A model generated the notes under the pieces. That model was not told the DNA's origin. It saw only the letters and a program-made list of their open reading frames with translations, and ran no database searches. From Musa acuminata AAA Group (lineage: Eukaryota > Streptophyta > Magnoliopsida > Zingiberales > Musaceae), in contig NC_088339.1 of the NCBI RefSeq assembly GCF_036884655.1, positions 25,253,501 to 25,317,500 of the forward strand: 64,000 bases of DNA, written 5' to 3'. Below, in pieces: positions 44,904 to 58,720 of the stretch; position 1 is the first letter of the stretch, and every line of letters begins with the position of its first letter. Both the position numbers and the translations under genes were made by a program.

Positions 44904-47900
44904 ATGAGCAACCACGCCGTCCCTCCGCCAAGAAGGAACGGCGTCGCCGCCCGCCGGCCATCGGCGGCGGTCAAGAAGTCCGTCCCGTCGGAGAACGGCG
45001 GCACAACTGCCGCCGCCACCAGCGAGAACGCCACCAAGCCGACTTCCCCTACCCAAACCTCGTACGACTCCTTGATCCTTTCTTTCCTTTCGTACAAGTT
45101 TGTTCTTTTGTATGGTTCTTGTCGTGGTTGATTCTTGTGGTGTTGGAACAGTGGGGAGAGGACGGTGAAGAAGCTGAAGCTGTCGAAAGCTTTGACTATT
45201 CCCGAGGGCACGACTGTCTCCGATGCGTGTCGGAGGATGACTGCGCGAAGAGTGGACTCCGTGCTGCTAACGGATGCGACTGGCCTTCTCTCAGGGATTG
45301 TAACAGATAAGGTCGCTTCAAAGCTGAGCTTTTCGTTATTTTGATTCGAATGTGTTCTTTGAGTTCGAGAATAACTGTTCTTCTTGGGATTGGTGTTTGG
45401 TTTGGTAGGATATAGCCACAAGGGTTATAGCGGAGGGTTTGAGGCCAGAGCAGACGATTATTTCAAAGATCATGACGAGGAACCCACTATATGTAATGGC
45501 AGATACTCTCGCAATTGAGGCGTTGCAGAAGATGGTCCAAGGTCAGCTTGTACATGAGTTATTGCATTGTTGCTTTACATCTATTTGATCCTACTTGGTG
45601 CTGCTGATGATGATCACTTCGAGTGTCTTGTTATATTGACATGTACTTTTTTGCTTCTTCGAAACAGTAAAAAAATTGCAGAACTCGTATCATGTCTTTT
45701 GGAATAATGCATTAGTTTAACAGCATTTCTTTCGGAAATATGAATTTCTAGGATGAACAATTGAATCATTACAGAAAGCTGATGAGCACAAAATACTAAT
45801 GAAAAGTGTGGTGGAATGATGGTATCTTCCCTTTAGTGAACATATTTAGTCTCAGACTCTCAGGGCAATAGTTCAAGTATATAGCATAGCAAAAAATTAC
45901 CAATCCCATTCTTTTGTCCAACGAGTGAGTAATACCATGACATACTACAATGTGGAGAGTTTTCGAAGTTTAAATTTTGTAAGAAATCACATTCCTTGTG
46001 TGATTTAATGGTCATAATGTGCCTGTTCTTTCTGAAATTCATGCATCGCTTGCTTTTCTATCAATTATGTTAATGCTATATGAGTCTATATGGATCAAAT
46101 TTCTTGTACCCACTATCTTTCTTCTAGGTTTGCTATCTTATATTGTTTTAAATGTAATTATGATGTGTTGATGGATTTAATTCTGTGGTACTCTAAAAAG
46201 GTTTAACTTGATCTTTTGACATAGTAACTAAATATCTACACTGGGGAATATGACATTAGATTTCTTCCATATTGGTTTGCCATCATTTGTTGCACTTGCG
46301 TTCTACTGTGATTGACTTATGACTCGGGAAAGAAGGATGAAGCAAAATAATCTTGATTGGGCAGATACTTTCCTTCTATTGGCATCCTTTTACATGGGCA
46401 CAACCTTCCACAGTGGGACTTCTGAGGTTTCTCATCATCCTTGTTTGATGTGTTCCTGTGATACCGCTTTATTCAATTTCATATGTTCTTAACTTCTCTG
46501 TTGTTGTAAAAGCTTAATCTTTAAATTTTCTATATGATCGAGCAATATACCATGGTTTGAAATTTTGTGGTATATATCAGTTGTACTGTATTGGTATGAC
46601 TGGGCACTGTATTCTGCTATTGTGGACCAAATATCAACATTAAACTTTTTCTTTCAATATTTTCTTGGTGAGTTCTAATTGGTACCAGTATGGTACCAAC
46701 CGTTGTTTACTAGTCCGATAAGGTACTTTTTCCTAGCATGGTCATATTTATATCTCTGGTTTCTTAATATCATATGCATGATTAGTGTCTCTCCAATCTT
46801 ATTCTTAAACATTGTATTGTTTCTACATATCTATTCTGGGTTGACCTGGGTTTTCTTTCATTTCTTTACAGGAAAATTTAGACACCTTCCTGTTGTAGAA
46901 AATGGTGAAGTTATTGCAATGCTGGATATCACGAAGTGCTTGTATGATGCTATGTCAAGAATGGAGAAGGCTGCAGAGCATGGCGGCGCTATTGCAGCTG
47001 CAGTTGAGGGAGTAGAACGTCAATGGGGAAGCAACTTTTCAGGTTGAAAGACTTATTGAAGTTGTAATGTATTAGTTCTCAGTAGATTAGGCACCTTAGT
47101 TATTGTGTCATGTATGCAGCGTGCATGTGTATAAGACCCATGACCCACACCACATGCCATTCAATATAAGACATGTTGACTTGAAAATCTTAAAGGATGG
47201 ATGAAATGATAAAGTTGATGTCCTCAAGATATCATTTCAGATTCATATCAGTTTTAGTTCATTGAATTGATAGACTAACCATAAAGGTGTTTGTAGCCTT
47301 GTGAGTAGAACGTCAAATGGAACTTCCTTAGGATTTAAATATATTTTGCATATTTTAGAATACATATGATGTATAATATGGATCACATTTGGGGTTTAGC
47401 TAGTATTGCATTACGAGGATTGTAATCACAGATGCATATGACAGTGTCCAATTTGATGAGACAAAATAAAGATATAGAAATATATTGAAACTTGAAACAT
47501 CATGAGAATACAAAACATTGGAATTTATGTTTATAAGAAGACTTGGAATTATAACAATCTGTTTCTAACATTGCTGTGTAGTTTGATTTTGGATCGATAC
47601 AATTGAAGACTCTGGTAAGTCTTTGATGTGGACATGCGTCCAACACATTTAATGGAGTTGGATATGAGAGTCCATGTAACACTGATTGTAACCCCTATTT
47701 TATTAAGTCAAATTTAGATTAATTTTGTTGAACATGATCTACATTATCTGGAAACTGTTGGAACATCTTCTCCTTGCTTTCTTCTTCTGACTTGGGTATC
47801 TACTAGTGTGAAGGTAAGCACTTTTGACATCGCAATATACATAAAATTTGCTAAACTTATGTAAGGATGCATTTAAAACATTTAGATCCAGATTAGTGAT

Positions 47901-50900
47901 TGGATCCAAATAAGACATAAAATTACATAAAGATATATAAGGTTTGGACAGCGGACTGTAATATAGATTTCCAAAGTTTCCAAAGCTTTAAGGCTAATTT
48001 AAATGACAAAGGATATAGATTAGGCATGACAGGAGAGGACAAGAAGCCAAGAAATGAATAGTTACATTGGACTCATACCATGTTGTTTAAAACTTTAAAC
48101 GCACTCCAAGGGAAAGAAATTAACGACACTTCACTTGTACACAGTAGTGTGGGAAAGGGAAATTTTCTTTCGTTCAATGATGTCCTTGTCGTCCTTGTTT
48201 CCTTGATACCAATCCTTTTCCCTTCATTAGACTCCACAAGTATAAAAAGAAAAAGGGGAACCAAAAAATGGAAAATACATTCAAGAAATCCTATTCCTTA
48301 AGTCAAATCTTTTGGATGATGTCCTTTCAAATTTGTTTGACGTACTTCCCTTTTGAATGATTGCTTCCTTTTTTACAAAAGAATTGATTGGAATTGACTT
48401 CTTTTTCATACAATCTTTTATCAAGCTCAAAATCCCTATCTTTTACTTTTTTTGTTTGTTTATCTCTTATTTTTTGGACAATCTAGGTAGGTGAAATACA
48501 CAACATGTTGTATTACGTAAGATGTTCATTGCCATCTCCAAAATGAAGGATTCTGCTTCATTGTACCAACCAGATTAGGCATCAGTAGATCATTGAGCGT
48601 CACTGTGTTGATAGGATGGCGTTTCAATTATTGAGACTGATGCATAGATTGTGGAGATGGAAGGTTGGATTGGAGCGAAGTGTTAGCAAGGGAGTTTGGG
48701 GAGATGCCATAGTTGAGGACTTTGGGAAATTGCAAGCAGTCTTGTCCTATTTGACTTGTCACTATATTGGCAATTGTGACATTTGCCTCTTGGTTTGCTT
48801 TAATATAATGGAATAGATCTGCACTTAGTGTCTGACTCTGTCAGAAAGGGCAGGCGGTTCACATCTCCTTTTGGGTTCTTTTAGGGGTGAGATGTAAAAA
48901 TGCAAGTGTTGAGGAGTTTTCCATATAATAAGGAAAAATTCAGGGGGTTTATGCTTTATACAAATTTGTCAAAATTTAACACTTCAAACCTTTCAAAATT
49001 GGACATTATTAGCACTTACGCTGCATCTTGTGTTAAACATTATGAGCTTTTGTTGAGCTGTGAATCTTTATTTTAGAAAAGATAGTTTATGCTGTAGGAA
49101 TATATTAAGTAGTGATTCATTTGTTTTTATCATGTTGTACTTCAGGAGTCTACATAGGGATCACTATATAGGATTGCCTGTGCCTTTTGACAACCTTATT
49201 GCGAACAATCATTTGTCATATACTTTTTAAGCAGAAAAAGAATTTTGCTTTCACATAACTTTGCTTAATTAGATGCTCTCTACTTTTTAAGGTATTTATG
49301 ATATGTACATGTTCCTGGATGCAGCGCCTTATGCTTTCATTGAGACTCTCCGAGATCGGATGTTCAAGCCAACTTTGTCAACTTTAGTGACAGAGCACAC
49401 AAAGTATGACTGGATATCATCTAGAAATTTATGTTACCTGAAGTATCTGTTAGTTTTTAATTTTTCCTCATAAATATGCAGTTAATATACAAGCCTTCTA
49501 CCTATTTGCAGAGTTGCAGTAGTATCTCCTTCTGATCCTGTCTATGTTGCCACAAAAAAGATGCATGACTTTCGAGTTAACTCAGTCATTATCATGACAG
49601 GAAGCAGGCTTCATGGGATTTTGACGTGTGTTGTTCATTCAGGATTGTTCAAGTTTTTCTTTCTTATTTGCTTAAATGATGTTTTTTTCTCCATTCACTT
49701 TAGTATTTGATGGTTATCACTCGATAGTAGTTGTTTAATCACTAAATGCAATATGTTGCAGCTCAAAGGATGTGCTTATGCGAGTAGTTGCTCAAAATCT
49801 TTCACCTGAATTAACTCTCGTGGAAAAGGTACCTTCATGCTAAAACTCAATTCTGGAAAACTTTCTGCTCCTTAAAATGTTTAATCATTATGGTACTTGA
49901 TAATATTTATAAGCTTTAAATCCTAAAAGCACATACACATCAATTCCCTTAAATGTCTCTTTCGAGGTCATATCAGGCCACCAAAACCAATCTTGTCTTG
50001 TTTTATTCTAAACTTTTGCATTTAGTTTTATTCTTTACATTTGGGATCCAACCATGTTTCACAATTGTTGTATCCTTACATTTTGTTATCTTGGCTGTCA
50101 TCATGGATTTTCTCATGGGCCATCCTGGTTTTGCTTCTCTAATGATTTGTCACAATGCCTATAGGTTTTGAAGTGGTTTCTTTTACGTTATCTGCATTCA
50201 TCACAGCAACTTCTTTAATGTTTTCAACTTTTTTAGTGTCATTGTACAACCTTGTTTCCTTCTGATAAGAACAACACCTGATGTTTCTTGATTTACCTTA
50301 TAAAGTGATCATATTGGTTTTGTTGGTGCTATTAAGGGGGGATAGTGCTTCTTTTTACAGTTGAAGCAACAAGTTAACTTTTCAAGGAGCATTTCTGGTT
50401 GAAGTTCTGTTCAACTGGATTTACCTGTGATGCATGATGCTGAGCTCTAAAACATCGAATGAGATTATGCTCTGCTTGGTGTGTAGAAGCACCATAAAAT
50501 CTTTCATTCTGCATTTCCTTTCTGTTTCACTTTGGAGAACTGTCTCCTGGTCTTTGTATAGCTTACAATACACCTAATTTTGCATTGATGGATCATTTCT
50601 ATCATGCCACCTGCTCACTTGCATGCTGCCACCACCAGCAGAAGAGTAGAATTATTAAGAGATACTAGGTGTAGAACATTTCTCACCTCCTGCTATGCAT
50701 ACTGAAGTTTGAGTGAGATATTGCACAATTAACAACTAATGTGACATATCAGGTGTTCCTTGAGTTAGAAACTAGAAAGATCTGGATAATGAAAGTTTTA
50801 GTGAAAGGATACACATGACCTTTACTGACAGAAAAACATGACAATGTTCTTAGAGAATGGAGGTTTCCGAAGAGGACTGTTTGATATGCATATTGCCATT

Positions 50901-52476
50901 AACTAAGGATGTAACGGAGCATTATTACTGACAGGACAATGAGATTGATTTAACTGAGTTCTGAATTTCAACTGATACACTTTTTAGTAGGGTTTGCCTT
51001 ACTGGCCTAGATCGGTGTACCGACCGGTTGGTGGTATAGTATATACTGCCCCATGCCGGTGTACCATGTGTCAGCACAGCAAGGCATGCCAACAACATAG
51101 GAAAATAACAAAAAATAACTCCAAAAAATTTTAAAAATAAAAAAAGATTAGGGCTTTTTGGTAGGAAATAAATATAAATTAGTATACATTTAGTAAAATT
51201 AATCTAAATTAGGAAAGAATAGTGGCATATATTTTTTTCGGGCTTTCAAGAACAAATCGCAAGTGTTAATCTTACGAGTTCTTACTCTAACTTTGTGGAG
51301 TTTAAGAGAATAATCTAAAGTTAGATAATTCTTCTTCTAACATAGGTGTTAATCCTCCCTAATTAGCCTCTCAAGTTTGATCCAATCCACAAATTGCAGT
51401 TTTGTGGAGTTAAAGAGAGTGCAAATAAGATAATGAGAGAAATATGTGAGTGAGAATATGATTGAGAGAGTAGATAAGTTAGAGTGAAAAGGGAGAGACT
51501 GAGGGGATAGAAAGGGTTTAACCTTCTACTGGCTCAAACGGTTAAATGGACCGTTTGAATCAAATCAATCTTGGCCCTTGATCGGTATCGATTGAAATCC
51601 AACTGTTATCAACCGATAAAGGCTGGTAATGATCGGATTTTGATTGTTCTGACTGGTATAGACCCTATATTAGGCGTTACGGGATCATATAACATAGATC
51701 ATTGGTACAGGATGGTCCGTGTACCGGTCCATTGTCGGACCGGAATGTACCGCTTATACTGGGCAGTATACTGCAGCAGACCTTGCTTTTTAGGGCTAGC
51801 CTTGAGTCCATATCTGTTAGTACTAGCCATGGATGAAGTTTGATGGTGATTTATGTGTTAATAATATTGTTTTAATCAATGAAGAAATTTCAATGGTGAA
51901 TTATAAAGACAATTGTATCACCAAGTGATTGGGAACAGGATAGAATATACATGGTGCTGATATACATGGTGCAACTTTAGAAATATCACATTAATAAATA
52001 AAACCATGGTTGAAATAAATCATCAAGAAGTACAGAATATGATTGCTTTTTTATTTGATTCCTTTATTTCTTAAATTTAAGAGATTTAAGAGTATGCTGC
52101 TCATAGAGCAAACACATGATAACTTAAGTGGAGGTACATTTAGTGTATTCTGCTGCCAAATGGAATTCTTACATGGAATTTTCAGGATCTCTTGGTAAGT
52201 ATGTAACATAAGGGTAGCTAGGCAGAGGATGTGAAGCATGATTGTATTCTTGGTAAGTCTCAGTTACATCAATTAATGGATAAAATGAAGAATGATAGTC
52301 GAGTGGTTTGTACATGTCCATAGAAAACCTTTAAGTGGCTTGTTAAGAAATTTGAAATAATTTTGTTTAAGAATTTGTTGTCAATAGGTGAAGACAACAG
52401 AAGGTTTAGTCAGAACTCCCCAGTTTAGTGCATTCTTTGCATGTAGCACCTATACACCTCCTTCAATAGTGTGTGT

Positions 52477-52527
<51 letters not shown>

Positions 52528-55500
52528 TGTGTGTGAGCAACTTCTTATCATGAGAGTTGATTCATTTCTATATTTGTCTATTCTTGTTTGATGTTTCAAA
52601 TCTTCCTTCTTATGCTGCTGAATTTTGCATAGCTTTTGGAATGCCTTTCTCATGAGTTCTTTCAATTAGTTACTGTTTGACGTTCCTTTTGAAGGTAATG
52701 ACTGCAGACCCTGAATCTGCCACACTGGACACACCAATTCTTGATGCCTTGCATATTATGCACGATGGGAAATTCCTGCATCTTCCAGTGCTAGACAGAG
52801 GTAATCAGTCATTTATTGTCATGGATGTGAACCTCTTTGTTTTGGTTCTCTGACACATTTTTAGAAACAGATGGACACATTGTTGCTTGTTTGGACGTTC
52901 TGCAACTAACACATGCAGCGATTTCCATGGTAATAGTCATATGCTTTTGCTTTTAGCAATTTGTTTAATTCCATAGGTTTTTGCTGAAATATGTCAGTAT
53001 ATATCAAGCAACATAGAAAATGTTTTATGTTGCTTTTTGTACTATGTTATGCCATTTACCACATTCAATCTTCATTTTAGAATTATGCCAAACTGGCAGT
53101 ATGTGTTGGTATCTTTAATCAAAATTTAGTATCTCATACTTACTATCACAATTTTTTCTATCTGATCAAACTCCTGGAGTTTCTTCATATCTTGCACACA
53201 TATTAATCTAGTTCAGAAATGAATAATATATTGCAGGTCAGAAACACAAGAGGCTTGGTATGATTTTTTGTTATTAATTTATAACTTGTTACATAACTAT
53301 TATGTGGTCTCACAATTCACTTCTGTTTATGCCCTTGTCATTGTGTGTGTGTGTGTTGACTGTATTATTCATGTTGATTTGTTTAAGATAAACAAACTTT
53401 AACCATATAGCTTATCAAAAGGATCATGCATCTTTGTATACATTCTCGTCAGCTCATTAGTGGAGTCTCTACCAATCACTAAAACTGATTATAGTACAGA
53501 ATTTGGTACTTATTACATGAAGCTATAGTGAAAAGGTCACACCTCAATACAATCTAAGGCCTACCAAATCTGACCCAGATACTGCTTTCAGACTGTTTTC
53601 TGTTTGGTAATTATATTTCATGGAATATGATACTAGACCTATATTTCTAGTTTATGCAGAGTTTATATTACAATTATGTCTTTCCTTAATGCATTATAAT
53701 TTCTTGAAGGTTGAAGGGGGTGCTGACACTGTAAATGACATGGCAAGTACGATGATGCAAAAGTTTTGGGATTCTGCCCTTGCTTTGGAGCCGGCAGATG
53801 AGGAGTTTGACACACATAGGTATTTATTGTATCTTTTTCCTGTTGTGTTTTGCTAAGTAACAAAACCTCATCTCGCTGAGCATTCAATATCTTGTTTGCA
53901 GTGAATTGTCAGCATTGATGACATCAGAGTATGCTGAAACTGGGAAGTACATGTATCCCCCTCTTGTTGGAAACTCATTTGTTTTCAAATTTAAGGACCG
54001 AAAGGGACGCGTACACAGATTTAATTGTGGTATGACACAAGAATCATGTTCTTAATGTCAGAACTTCTGTTAACTATTACCTAGTGTGTATTGCCAGTAC
54101 ACATACATGTGAGCTGTTTTTTTGCAGGTACTGAGGTTCTAGATGAGCTGGAAGCTGCTGTAAGGCAGAGAATGGGGCTTGCTAGTGACTGTGACAAACT
54201 TCAGCTTTTGGTGAGATAATAATTCGGTATATATCTGTGTTCATGGAGTAACAGATGGATGCATGGATGTATGCATGCATGCATGCATGTAGGCATGAAT
54301 TTGTGTGTGCACACATATACACATGCATTTATGTGCATGTATATAATGCATATAAAATATGTCGGGTTGTATTTTGTGTTGTGTGTGCTTGGATGAGCAT
54401 GCAGACATGTGTGTAGTGTGGTATAGCTACCAGGGACCAACCGTAACTGTTGTCTTGTGCAGTATGAAGATGATGAAGGTGACAGGGTTCTTCTGATTAC
54501 AGATAATGATGTTGTTGGAGCTGTAAATCATGCAAGATCAGCAGGATGGAAGGTGCCTTTTTTCTCTTTTATCTTCTTTAGTTCAAGCATCTGATCATCT
54601 ATGTATCATATGGAAGAAGGAGTTGGTGCAGTAAATTATACCCAATCATATGGAAATATCAATTTGGACTGATTTTATGGTGGCACAACATATTTCTTCT
54701 GTTTGGCAGGTGAAATTATAGCACGTGTAGATGCTGGGGTAGAGTTGGTAGCTTCATACTGATTAATTCTCATGCATTGATTAAAAAAAATCAGCTTTAT
54801 AATACAAGCCTATTAGGATTTCTATAATCTAATACATTTTAAAAGAGTCTATTGGTCTTTTGATCATATTGGCTATGAAGCCGAGTTATTATGGCAACTC
54901 ACTAACCAAGCAGTGTGTTTAAGACTCGCAAGCAAAATTAACATTGGCATAGCGTCATGCTTAAATAGCATGAGCAAACCCTTTGGGCAAACATCTCTAA
55001 GAAGCTGAGCTATTATGGCAACTCACTAAACAAGCAGTGTGTTTAGGACTCCAGCAAAATTAACATTGGCATAGTATCATGCATAAATAGCATGAGCAAG
55101 CCCTTTGGGCAAACACCTCTAAGAAGTGTCTAGTGATATTGTTTATTACTATATGCATTCCTTGTGTGACAATGCAGCTAGGCAGATTTGTCAATGGATA
55201 TAGAGGACATTATGAGCAACTAGAAAATTTGTGGGTATAATTGACTTTGACTAGTGATGTTTACTAAGAGACCTAAATGGTGGGAAAGGATCCATGTTGC
55301 TGACCTAAATAGTAGGGGACTTTCTCTGCTTCCCATTGTACCTGTTATTTATTAGTTCAACCACACATCTGTTCCTTTGAAGAGAAATTGATTTTTTGCA
55401 TCTATAGATCCTTTTCTGGGTTTGGTGTTAGAGATAAATTTTAGTTATCCTTCCATTTAGTTCTTTTAATATAGAGGCTTCCTTTTATGGCATAGAGAGT

Positions 55501-56672
55501 TTGTATGCATGTAGACCTTGTTTAGCATTTATGAGGTGTAGCTTCATCTGTTTGCTAAAGCCACTTTTTTTCCCCATATTTTCTTACTTTTGTGAATTAT
55601 GGCAATTTTTCCATTATGCTTACGTGTGAATGCATTTTTGACTTTCTATTAAAATAATGTATATTAAGTTGCTGCTCTCAAAGAAGATCAAACAGTCAGA
55701 TCTTGGTTCAAGAACCGTGAGTTGAACTATGGCAACGAGTCTTTATGGTACATGGCTGACTATCAACTCAAAATGTTGTGTGGGAAGGATGTTGGTTAGG
55801 GCCCCGAACAGCTAGCTGTGAATGTTCCTAGGAAATTCATTTACAAGAATGTCCACTTTTTAATAGAGTTGAATCTCAGTAAAATTTTCAAACTGGGCTA
55901 TGAATGAGTTTACAGATTTTTGGATCTTGTGGTGATGTGATTTCTTCATTCTGTGAACCAAAGACTTAACATTGCTATCATAGGAGTTGAAAAACCTTGT
56001 GGGCAACCAAATATTCTTTTGAAATATGTAGCGTCCCAAAGAGTATCTACAACCAATTCAGTCACGTTTTCATGTTCCAATTGAGCACTTTCCATTTATG
56101 ATCAAAGGGTTAATTCAGGATTTTTTGTGGATTAAGTTAATCTTTATTATATGGATATATTTGTCTTTGTTTAACTACTTTGCTTAGATTTCGTTTCAGC
56201 AGCAGAGATGAATAACCTTTGTATATGAGGCCACCTTCAAATGAAGTTGTGCAATAAGTTAATTAGATTCAAGCAAGAAATATTGCAGTCTTCATATTCC
56301 TGCCAAAACACAAGAAACTTTGTTTCATTTTGCCACAATCTTGATGTAACCTACTAATGCCAAGATATGATGAGATTTGGTGCAGATGTACACTTTTGTC
56401 CTTATGATAAGTAGTGCAACACTTGACGGATATGTTGTTTCTGGTCACTTGGACAGGATGTTTTCATATAGTTGACCCTTATTGTTTGCTTGTTTCAGGT
56501 TCTAAGGCTGCATATTGATGAGTCAGAAACCAAGAAGGAAGCTGCAAGACCATCAGATCTTTCGGAGGTCCAAAGGAGTGGATTGATATCTCTCCAGGCT
56601 GGGATTTTGACAGGAACTGTGGTACTGGCCAGCATTGGAATTATGGTTTACTTGAAACGATCCAAGGTGTGA
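44904..56672 (+). CDS. CBSCBSPB: CBS-CBS-PB1 domain protein with C-terminal membrane anchor, 545 aa
   Basis: Plant CBSCBSPB proteins carry two CBS pairs (adenosine-nucleotide sensing modules) and a PB1 interaction domain; cellular roles are poorly defined. Fourteen exons join in phase: 44904-45061, 45152-45311, 45409-45541, 46872-47042, 49325-49403, 49512-49625, 49762-49828, 52695-52800, 52865-52929, 53710-53819, 53902-54029, 54128-54210, 54463-54552 and 56499-56672. Residues 1-52 are a Ser/Ala/Pro-rich tail. CBS pair 1 contains [18 protein letters not shown] and [23 protein letters not shown] pair 2 contains [17 protein letters not shown] and [12 protein letters not shown]1 runs through [17 protein letters not shown] and [21 protein letters not shown] hydrophobic anchor [18 protein letters not shown] with RSKV at the very end predicts a tail-anchored protein. 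Several introns are long and carry repeats. Confidence 0.94.
50985..51800. mobile_element. Probable MITE-like insertion in CBS-PB1 intron 7
   Basis: Both ends carry GGTGTACCG / GTACCGGTCC-type motifs and AGTATATACTGCCC near 51035 pairs in reverse with GGGCAGTATACT near 51755. The interior is AT-rich and non-coding. The similarity of the ends is partial, so the boundaries are approximate and the call is tentative. Confidence 0.4.
52469..52535. repeat. (GT)n-(AC)n-(GT)n palindromic microsatellite
   Basis: A (GT)5 block, a long (AC)n block at 52479-52524, and a second (GT)n block, in CBS-PB1 intron 7. Adjacent complementary blocks could fold back on themselves. Confidence 0.9.
54268..54289. repeat. 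(GCAT)n short tandem repeat
   Basis: About five perfect GCAT units within a longer imperfect purine-pyrimidine alternating stretch (54240-54360), in CBS-PB1 intron 12. Confidence 0.75.
54878..55122. repeat. Tandem duplication of about 123 bp in CBS-PB1 intron 13
   Basis: Copy 1 is 54878-55000 and copy 2 is 55001-55122. Both contain TTATGGCAACTCACTAA and CCCTTTGGGCAAACA, with roughly a dozen differences and a 1-base length difference. Confidence 0.85.
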
Positions 56673-57388
56673 TTCAACTGAAAGCTAGAAGAATTACTTG
56701 AGAGGCTTGAAAAGAACAAGCTCCAGAGATCCTTTAATGATTGTACACTTAGGTTACAGGAACCTGAGCATGATCATATAGTCACCACAACCTCGAAGAA
56801 ATTTCCATCCAGTTTTGAATATACCCCAGTAGAAGAATTTACAGGGGTCATGCTAATTGAGTATATGAAATAAGATAATGTCTGCATGAAATATCTGCAG
56901 CTGCCTTCACTATGTTTTTACATGTTTTAAATGATTCATGTATCGATGTGCTTGCACTCTCAGTTTCTACATTCTCAGTACTAAAAGCTTCTATAATTGA
57001 TTTGGGGAATTGTTCTCAAGAAGGTTTATAATCCAGTAGGATCAAAATTTTGAGCTGCCATTAAGTTGAAGGTGAAAGTGGTGATATCACACTAATTCAA
57101 TTGCCCTCCTTTTACAAACAATCTTATGGTGCATCTGATGTGCTTCTGTCAATGCTCATTCTTAGATTTGCTAAATCATTCATGGCCTGCTTTATGCAAT
57201 CATACACAAGCAAGTGGATTTCCATCTTTATTCCGTGGTGTTAAAATTGCAGTGGCAGAGACTGGCAAGAACTTTCTACTAGTTTCAGGTAACTAGAGCT
57301 TTTCTTTTTCTAAGAAAAAGGAAGGAACTTGTATTAATCAGAATTAGCTAGTGGCCTCAAAGTGAAGGGGTAAAGAAACCCAATCAAG

Positions 57389-57444
57389 ACCGCATAGGGT
57401 CCCTTGTTTGGGTAAAGAAACCCAAACAAGGGACCCTATGCGGT
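57389..57444. repeat. Perfect 25-bp inverted repeat, 6-base loop
   Basis: Left stem 57389-57413 starts ACCGCATAGGG; right stem 57420-57444 ends CCCTATGCGGT and is its exact complement. The loop is AAAGAA. The phrase GGTAAAGAAACCCA also occurs as a direct repeat at 57369 and 57411. Confidence 0.95.
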
Positions 57445-57789
57445 GGCCTCGCATTCATTCCTATACAACCACAGTCGAGAGTGCTTGCCACCATCGAGAG
57501 GAACACCCTAGCAAACGACCCGCCACTCTCCGCTCTTCCTCCTATAGAAGTATCTTTTCTTTGGATACACCTTAATAAAGATATCACCTTATGATCAAAT
57601 TAGATTTTTTTTTTATATATGATCTTATTTAATTAGAAAAGATATATTATGAATATAATTATATTATAATTACGATTATATGCTAATAAAATAAAATTTT
57701 AATTAAAATAAATTTTTTTATGAGATGATCTTGATAGGAGGAATTATCTTAATTGTTTATTCTAGACCTTTTGCTTTGCTTACAAAAAA

Positions 57790-58160
57790 AAAATAAGACC
57801 TCTTAGCCCTAAGAACTTAATACGGATGAGTGGATAAAAAGAGAGGAGAAGACGAGTTTCATAGCTACTAAAACCGATTGGGGGGCTATAGGAGCCGTAA
57901 AATTTTCATAGCTAGAAGTCCGGTGTCCCACTAAATCACACTTGAAGCAAAATGTTAAGTAAGCTGCCTCTCCAACCAAGATCCGGATTTCCTGGGGCAC
58001 TAGAGAGCAAAGATTCAATAGCACACGCATGCAGGCTAACTTGCCCCTTCACTGAGAGAGGGTTTACCTAATCTACTTTAAAGAATTTACCAATTCTCGG
58101 CATAATCTGTGCTAGGAAATTAGGCTGTGTAGCAACTCAACTCAAGAGGAAGCCCTCGAA
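57790..58160 (-). pseudogene. Degenerate LINE-type ORF1 fragment with zinc-knuckle remnant
   Basis: On the minus strand, pieces in different frames resemble the gag-like ORF1 of plant non-LTR retrotransposons. RIGKFFKVD is followed by a stop, VNPLSVKGQ and HACAIE. A frame change then gives FCFKCDLVGHRTSSY, which resembles a CX2CX4HX4C zinc knuckle with the last Cys replaced by Tyr. Order and spacing match ORF1, but the frame is broken at least twice, so it is a dead copy. Its true extent may reach 57380 on one side and 58500 on the other. Confidence 0.5.
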
Positions 58161-58720
58161 GCTATTTCCAAGTGAGGATGGTTTTGATTTCTCAATTGAG
58201 TGAAATTGAAACTAGAAAAAAATTGACGATCATAAAATTTTACCCAAAAACTTAATCGTATAAACTCGTTTGTCATTCCTCGTAAATTAAGAGAATCTCT
58301 CTTGGATCCACTTGTACACACAGCGCAGCTTGGATTTGGATTCTATAGAGCTTCTCCTCCAATGTGGGCTTCGGTTGCCTTTCTAAATAGATTCCCCAAA
58401 AAGAATGATACCTTGCTCCAACTTTAGCAGGAAGACCCTTCTCCCTAGACAGATTGGTTAGTATTTCTCTCTCTCACTAGAACCAAGGGAGAGAATCTTT
58501 TTTTATGGTAACTAGATATTTATTCCGGTAATCAAAACTTTCATCAAGGTTTACCTCTGTAATCACAAACTGTAGCAAATATTTTCTGGTATAAGAAACA
58601 TTCACGTACACAAACGCACCTACACTTTCCCTTCAAGATTATAATGTCTTGGTTTATTGCCATGGTGTACATATTTTACAAGTGGCTAATCAAATTATCT
58701 TGTCACGTATCAACAAAGAT

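Larger units (their letters stand above)
56673..58720. other. Convergent spacer between CBS-PB1 and LACS genes
   Basis: CBS-PB1 3' UTR extends to perhaps 57000. A perfect inverted repeat lies at 57389-57444 and a degraded LINE fragment at about 57790-58160 (both listed separately). The LACS 3' UTR probably starts near 58600. No intact gene is present. Confidence 0.55.
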
